NCBI GenBank assembly: GCA_965223085.1
Contig: OZ244981.1
Location: 4,677,714-4,741,713 of the forward strand
DNA from: CBDCVO01 sp965223085
Lineage (GTDB): Bacteria > Pseudomonadota > Gammaproteobacteria > Ga0077536
DNA length: 64,000 nt
Direction: 5' to 3'
Positions 60,611-64,000 of this stretch are shown one piece after another. The notes beneath the pieces are model-generated. The model made no database searches, was not told the DNA's origin, and saw only the letters and a list, made by a program, of their open reading frames with translations. The position numbers and the translations under genes were made by a program. Within the stretch, counting starts at the first letter, position 1; each line of letters begins with the position of its first letter.

Positions 60611-61036
60611 CTATCGCGCCGGTTTTTTTAGTCGTGCTCGCACCGACGCTTTGAATGCTGGGACGTTGTTTAGTGGACCGCCAGGGTCTTTAAATCCATG
60701 GTCAATGAATTCCCACCACTCATATGAATCTGGGGTGCCTTGGCACACCGCCCACGGGTGATTATCATCGACGAGGTTATCGAATTCATCGTAAACACAT
60801 TCCCCGATCGGGTCGCATGGAGTTGCTGGCCGATCCTCTTTAAAAACCCGATATCCGCAATGAAACCAAGCGGACCCCTTGTCGCCCGTCCATCTCGGGT
60901 CGCCTGGACTTGGTGGAAATAGTGGGCACTCTGCTGTCAACCCAAAACGATCGATAAATCGTAGCGGGTTATTAAGCACGTACGCGTAAGTATTAATTCC
61001 CCCGTCCAACCCAATCGGATCAGACTGGAGATATCT
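60611..61036 (-). CDS. orphan Rhs tip C (Cys-rich FHCG/GEC family)
   Basis: Core boundary RYLQSDPIGLDGGINTYAYV and DRFGL (Pro of DPFGL changed to Arg), then TAECPLFPPSPGDPRWTGDK, GSAWFHCGYRVF, CDPIGECVYDEFDNLVDDNH, PWAVCQGTPDSYEWWEF, DHGFKDPGGPLNNVPAFKAS. Aligned with tip D by shared Cys and motifs. No Rhs body upstream; the 82-residue membrane gene ends 3 bases before. Confidence 0.7.
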   Translation of the reverse strand, partial: RYLQSDPIGLDGGINTYAYVLNNPLRFIDRFGLTAECPLFPPSPGDPRWTGDKGSAWFHCGYRVFKEDRPATPCDPIGECVYDEFDNLVDDNHPWAVCQGTPDSYEWWEFIDHGFKDPGGPLNNVPAFKASVRARLKKPAR

Positions 61037-61393
61037 ACGCTACCTTTCAGGCGTGTGATCGCTACCTGGAAGCTCGACGTCGCTGGTCTTTCCATCAAAG
61101 AGTATCGCATCAGGAGGCACAGTATTAGCGGCTCGATGAATCCAGGTGAGAAGCACAACTTCCACCAAGACTGACTTTATCAAAACGATGGTACAAATCT
61201 TCGCCATTCCAGTTTCCGGAAATGCGAATCTACCGGCTACCATAGCGAGAGCTGCCAAACCGAAAACTAAAATTGTAATTAGGATCATTGAGACCTATTC
61301 ACAAAGATCGCAGGCCTGCTGGATGATGGGATCATCTAGCAACTCTTTGTATTTTCACCGCACCCCGAAAAAATAAACCTGACACCTTTATTC
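60981..61393. repeat. 413-bp direct repeat, copy 2
   Basis: Copy of 52402-52814 at an offset of 8579 bases. Its right border also falls in an XRE gene remnant, but at a different codon, so both copies invaded or recombined with related XRE genes. Confidence 0.92.
61040..61288 (-). CDS. two-helix membrane protein, orphan immunity-like, copy 2
   Basis: Identical 82-residue product to 52461-52709. The same stop lies 3 bases before the core boundary of tip C. Its retention as an exact duplicate without a visible partner tip suggests either recent duplication or selection for immunity. Confidence 0.65.
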   Translation of the reverse strand: MILITILVFGLAALAMVAGRFAFPETGMAKICTIVLIKSVLVEVVLLTWIHRAANTVPPDAILFDGKTSDVELPGSDHTPER

Positions 61394-61449
61394 CAAGCAG
61401 CGGTTTGTGATGGAGATGATCGATACCGTGTTACAACAAGCCTCGTAGC
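61394..61449 (+). pseudogene. XRE-family regulator, 3' remnant
   Basis: Encodes KQRFVMEMIDTVLQQAS-stop, paralogous to the end of the fragment at 52815-53074 (KQRFVMEMLDTVIAQAGR). Joined to the 413-bp repeat at 61393. Converges with candidate immunity B. Confidence 0.7.
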
Positions 61450-61472
61450 CGCCCGTATACAGCCACCAAAAT

Positions 61473-61814
61473 TCATTTTAGTGTAAAAAATTTGGCAATG
61501 CCGATTGCGCTTACGCCAAAGGCAAGAATAAGTATGGTGTATCTCTTCCTTGGTATGCCGAACACCAACACGATTTCATTAATTGCTCTAAACAGAATGC
61601 TGCGCTCCGGTACGTAGTACGCCATCGTCAAAATAACTCCAATTAGACATAGGTACATACCTTCTTGGTAACTATCTGGATTTGTCGCGGTAATAAACCA
61701 AGCTATTTGCGGTGCCGTTAAAATCAACAATAGTGCAACAGTTAATATCGCGTCTTCCGATCTACCAGATGGTCCCTCCGTACTATTCACATCCACAGTC
61801 CTTCCGAGTGACAC
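61473..61814 (-). CDS. multi-pass membrane protein, candidate immunity B
   Basis: 113 residues from GTG 61814, overlapping the end of tip B by 32 bases. Polar N-terminus, then spans ILTVALLLILTAPQIAWFIT, MYLCLIGVILTMAYYV and YTILILAFGVSAIGIAKFF. Unique sequence. Coupled translation with the tip is likely if either is expressed. Confidence 0.62.
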   Translation of the reverse strand: MSLGRTVDVNSTEGPSGRSEDAILTVALLLILTAPQIAWFITATNPDSYQEGMYLCLIGVILTMAYYVPERSILFRAINEIVLVFGIPRKRYTILILAFGVSAIGIAKFFTLK

Positions 61815-62301
61815 CAGTCACCCAAGAATTTCCAAAACCACCACCGATTAATGACGCATCTACACCAACGTCAATCTCAGTTCTTGTAGAAGTCGCTTTG
61901 CCAACGTGAAAATCTAAAGTTCCAGATACCTTTCCAACCGTCGGGCCAATAGCAAGATAACTCATCGAACCGTTAAAAACGTACGGAGACAAATCCAATT
62001 GATGATCTTCGAACTCGACTTTTCCTTGGATTCCAGATGGAACACCGTTCAGTCCATAATCTAAACTAAAGGCTCGGCTATCAACCCCAACAACGTATTT
62101 AACGTCGTTCACACATTCAGACTCCAGTTGAAAACTTGTCCACGCGCCGCCAGCAATAAACGCCCATCCCTTCATATCGAAGCTTCCTTTCCAAACAAAA
62201 AGACCGCGCGGATCGGCAAACCGAATCGGGTTATTTAAAGAGTAAGCGTATGTGTTATTTCCGCCGGCGAGCCCGATCGGGTCGGATTGGACATACCTCA
62301 C
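61783..62301 (-). CDS. orphan Rhs tip B (W-x-GS/ECVN family)
   Basis: From GTG 62301: RYVQSDPIGLAGGNNTYAYS and DPRGL, then FVWKGSFDMKGWAFIAGGAW TSFQLESECVN, SRAFSLDYGLNGVPSGI, LAIGPTVGKVSGTLDFHVGK, and KDCGCE at the end. Shares W-x-GS, F-x-L-x-S-x-CVN and a Gly-rich hydrophobic core plus terminal CxC/CxxC with tips E and F. Has its own possible start, unlike the others. Confidence 0.7.
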   Translation of the reverse strand: MRYVQSDPIGLAGGNNTYAYSLNNPIRFADPRGLFVWKGSFDMKGWAFIAGGAWTSFQLESECVNDVKYVVGVDSRAFSLDYGLNGVPSGIQGKVEFEDHQLDLSPYVFNGSMSYLAIGPTVGKVSGTLDFHVGKATSTRTEIDVGVDASLIGGGFGNSWVTGVTRKDCGCE

Positions 62302-62320
62302 CTTGCTGCTTGGAAAACCG

Positions 62321-62758
62321 TCAACGTGACTGGTTCTGGAACCGGTACTGGTAGTAGATATAGGCGCAAATTAAGATCCCCGCGGCTATTCCCCCAATCG
62401 TGAAGCTAGTAAAAAACCCGAACGCATCACCAATAGCCATTTCGTCGCTTCGAAGTAGGAGGAACGCAATGACGGAAGAGATAACGCCCACCATTGTGGC
62501 CATACCGAAGGGAACTACGTATTTTCTCGAACTCGTTTGGGCGTTATCACGAGCAAATTTCAAACTCCAGCTCGTGATAGGGATCCAAAATATTGCAGAA
62601 ACTGATGTCGCGATAAGTAAAACGATCATTAGCCCAATAACGGACGCCGAGCATTCAGCACCAGGGAATTGGCATCGTATGTAGACTGCCGCCACCAGAT
62701 TTATCGCATACATCAACGGTACGAGGAGATACAAAACAGACTTCTTTACGACGTCCAC
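62321..62758 (-). CDS. four-helix membrane protein, candidate immunity A
   Basis: 145 residues: VLYLLVPLMYAINLVAAVYI, VIGLMIVLLIATSVSAIFWI, MATMVGVISSVIAFLLL and FTSFTIGGIAAGILICAYIY. It starts 6 bp after tip A stops and ends 20 bp before the core boundary of tip B. Unique sequence. Confidence 0.65.
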   Translation of the reverse strand: MDVVKKSVLYLLVPLMYAINLVAAVYIRCQFPGAECSASVIGLMIVLLIATSVSAIFWIPITSWSLKFARDNAQTSSRKYVVPFGMATMVGVISSVIAFLLLRSDEMAIGDAFGFFTSFTIGGIAAGILICAYIYYQYRFQNQSR

Positions 62759-62764
62759 GCCGCG

Positions 62765-63070
62765 CTAACCTCGACATCCGGGACAAGTCAGTCGCGGACA
62801 TCGATCAAATCTTCTGAATCGTTGAAACGGTTTGCATGACGTGGATTTCCAACAATTAGCGAACCGCTTCTGTCCGTAATGTGCGCTGCGTGGATCTCTG
62901 CAAATCTCAGTTCCCTCTTCGAAACATATATCGAAATACACCCTGCATTTAGATTCCGCCCCACATGCCGTCAAGCCCAGTGGATCGATAAACTTCAGCG
63001 GATTGTTATTCGCGTAAGCGTAAGTATTAATGCCTCCTTCGAGCCCAATCGGATCCGACTGGAGATATCG
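62765..63070 (-). CDS. orphan Rhs tip A (short Cys-rich)
   Basis: Core boundary RYLQSDPIGLEGGINTYAYA NNNP and DPLGL, then a tip of about 70 residues with many Cys: TACGAESKCRVYFDICFEEG, CRDPRSAHYGQKRFANC, CKPFQRFRRFDRCPRLTCPG. The Cys spacing suggests a disulfide-rich secreted domain. It is preceded on the same strand by vapBC in the 990-bp repeat. Confidence 0.68.
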   Translation of the reverse strand, partial: RYLQSDPIGLEGGINTYAYANNNPLKFIDPLGLTACGAESKCRVYFDICFEEGTEICRDPRSAHYGQKRFANCWKSTSCKPFQRFRRFDRCPRLTCPGCRG

Positions 63071-63216
63071 AACCCCCGACGTGCCTCGTCGTAGCCCGGC
63101 GGTTTTTCTCCCGACGCGCCAGGCACTTGCAAGCAATTTCCTCCGACGCCAACGTCGATCCAAAAATTTTGGCCCTAGAGGCGGTTTTCCGCTTAACGAT
63201 GCACGCTCGGCAAGCG

Positions 63217-63603
63217 CTACCACAACAACGTGACCTCGTAGTTGGCGAACTGCTCGTCGGCACTCAGCAGTGTTAGCTGTTCGGTGCTGGCTTGCGCGAT
63301 CAACAGGCGATCGAACGGATCGTTATGGCGCATCGGGAGGGTTTGCAGCGCGTAGACGTGTTCGAACTCGACCGGCAGGAGTTGCAGGCCGTTATCGGCC
63401 TGATGAACCTCGACCATCGTTTGTAATGGCACGTTTAACTCCAGCCGATTGATCTGTGTTTTGATCTGGATCTCCCAAACGCTGACGACGCTCAGTACGA
63501 GCGCGTTATTCGGATCGTTGCAGGCAGCGAGAGCTGCTTCGGATAGCTTCTCAGGGGTGGAATCGAGCCAAAGGAAGGTATGCGTATCAAGCAGCAGCCT
63601 CAC
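63217..63603 (-). CDS. vapC: VapC-type PIN-domain toxin (copy 2)
   Basis: Same 128-residue product as 54039-54425 within the 990-bp repeat; PIN acidic residues intact. Overlaps its antitoxin by four bases and precedes the core remnant of tip A. Confidence 0.92.
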   Translation of the reverse strand: MRLLLDTHTFLWLDSTPEKLSEAALAACNDPNNALVLSVVSVWEIQIKTQINRLELNVPLQTMVEVHQADNGLQLLPVEFEHVYALQTLPMRHNDPFDRLLIAQASTEQLTLLSADEQFANYEVTLLW

Positions 63604-63848
63604 GGATTACCGCCCAACCAGAAGTCATCCGGCAAGGGATCGTTGAAGTTCTCCGCGATATGGATCTTGCCGCGATGTTGCCCGAACACGCGTTTACCTG
63701 CTTTCTGCAGCACGGGAACCAACTTGGCCTTCGGCTGGTTATCTTCGGCGATGACGATTTCATCACCCTGCTGAGCCAGGCCGATAAGCTCGGTGAGTCG
63801 CTTTTCCGCTTCTTCAACGGTAACGGTTTTGGTACTCATAAATTCCAT
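63600..63848 (-). CDS. vapB: Phd/YefM-type antitoxin of VapC (copy 2)
   Basis: Same 82-residue product as 54422-54670. Two identical TA modules 9.2 kb apart would cross-protect, which weakens each as a stabiliser but would buffer loss of either repeat. Confidence 0.9.
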   Translation of the reverse strand: MEFMSTKTVTVEEAEKRLTELIGLAQQGDEIVIAEDNQPKAKLVPVLQKAGKRVFGQHRGKIHIAENFNDPLPDDFWLGGNP

Positions 63849-64000
63849 TTTAGCGCCTTTGCTTTCCTAAAGGGTGGGAGGCTGGCTGCGAGGACCGTAG
63901 CGCAAGCCGCGCAGCGGCTGGAGCCGGCCCGCAGCAGACCCGCCTGGGGCGGGGACGAACAACGCGCGCAGCGCACCTTCTGGAGCGCAGCGACCCGGCC

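Larger units (their letters stand above)
63011..64000. repeat. long direct repeat, copy 2, continues past the window
   Basis: Copy of 53833-54822. Together they flank about 8.2 kb containing the integrase, primase, XRE, parDE and tips A-C, so homologous recombination could excise or duplicate that block. Confidence 0.92.

Noticed and set aside
51400..63100. Regular recurrence of the core-boundary sequence as a CRISPR-like array
   Set aside because: The recurring units are coding, 0.4-1 kb apart, of variable identity and lack short spacers or cas genes.
48500..64000. A full-length Rhs protein with YD repeats
   Set aside because: Only the last ~25 residues of the Rhs core are found at each unit; upstream sequence is always an immunity-like, XRE or vapBC gene.

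Overview
The window looks like a chromosomal accessory region of a sulfur-oxidising Pseudomonadota, probably a gammaproteobacterium. The reasons are a complete type I sHdr (sulfur-oxidising heterodisulfide-reductase-like) cluster with its own lipoate-assembly genes, a PEP-CTERM protein, IS66/IS91/IS4/IS481 elements and Rhs-type modules. No species can be named from the sequence alone. Many genes here are broken (frameshifts, nonsense codons, truncations). Some frameshifts lie in homopolymers and may be sequencing errors; others are clearly genuine rearrangements.

Layout. 1-11.2 kb is a mosaic: a TonB-domain TPR protein, a truncated EamA transporter, DUF2852 and a divergent TetR regulator with a palindromic operator, IS5 and IS91 debris, a frameshifted response regulator, DUF6544, a broken YedE-like sulfur transporter, an acyl-CoA synthetase/MaoC operon, Fic and enoyl-CoA hydratase fragments, and a tRNA-Pro 3' remnant. 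11.2-12.6 kb has IS481 debris and a HigBA module. 12.65-15.0 kb holds the beta, gamma and chaperone genes of a DMS/ethylbenzene-dehydrogenase-like molybdoenzyme; the catalytic alpha gene and the start of beta are missing. 15.0-33.2 kb is the sulfur-oxidation island. It has an SQR-like flavoprotein, two TusA, three DsrE-family proteins and a rhodanese for sulfur trafficking. LipS1-LipT-LipS2-sLpl(AB) and an amidotransferase-like protein assemble lipoate on LbpA. sHdrC1-B1-A-Hyp-C2-B2 is the oxidising complex, and an ArsR-type persulfide-sensor-like regulator ends the run. Two copies of an ATTAG-N6-CTAAT inverted repeat upstream of these operons are candidate operators.

33.2-48.4 kb is a decay and IS zone: an SCO-cytochrome c peroxidase fusion with two in-frame stops, three IS66 copies (one nested in an IS4-family element with an 8-bp target duplication), a hydrolase/methyltransferase pair, a FeeM-like acyltransferase, a PEP-CTERM protein, a truncated TPM protein and an intact IS91-type transposase. 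48.5-51.0 kb is a GC-rich block that reads as actinobacterial and carries a toxin tip with a probable immunity gene.

51.0-64 kb is the most unusual part. It is a tandem array of at least six orphan Rhs C-terminal tips. Each starts at the RY(L/V)QSDPIGL core boundary, lacks any YD-repeat Rhs body, and most are followed at once by a small multi-pass membrane protein (candidate immunity). These cassettes converge on toxin-antitoxin or XRE genes, are duplicated by exact 413-bp and at least 990-bp repeats, and surround a CHC2-Toprim primase/ATPase plus tyrosine-recombinase pair. Fragments of the same architecture (a parE 3' end, a membrane protein and an 89-bp tip repeat) lie 15-25 kb away at 35.3-35.8 kb.
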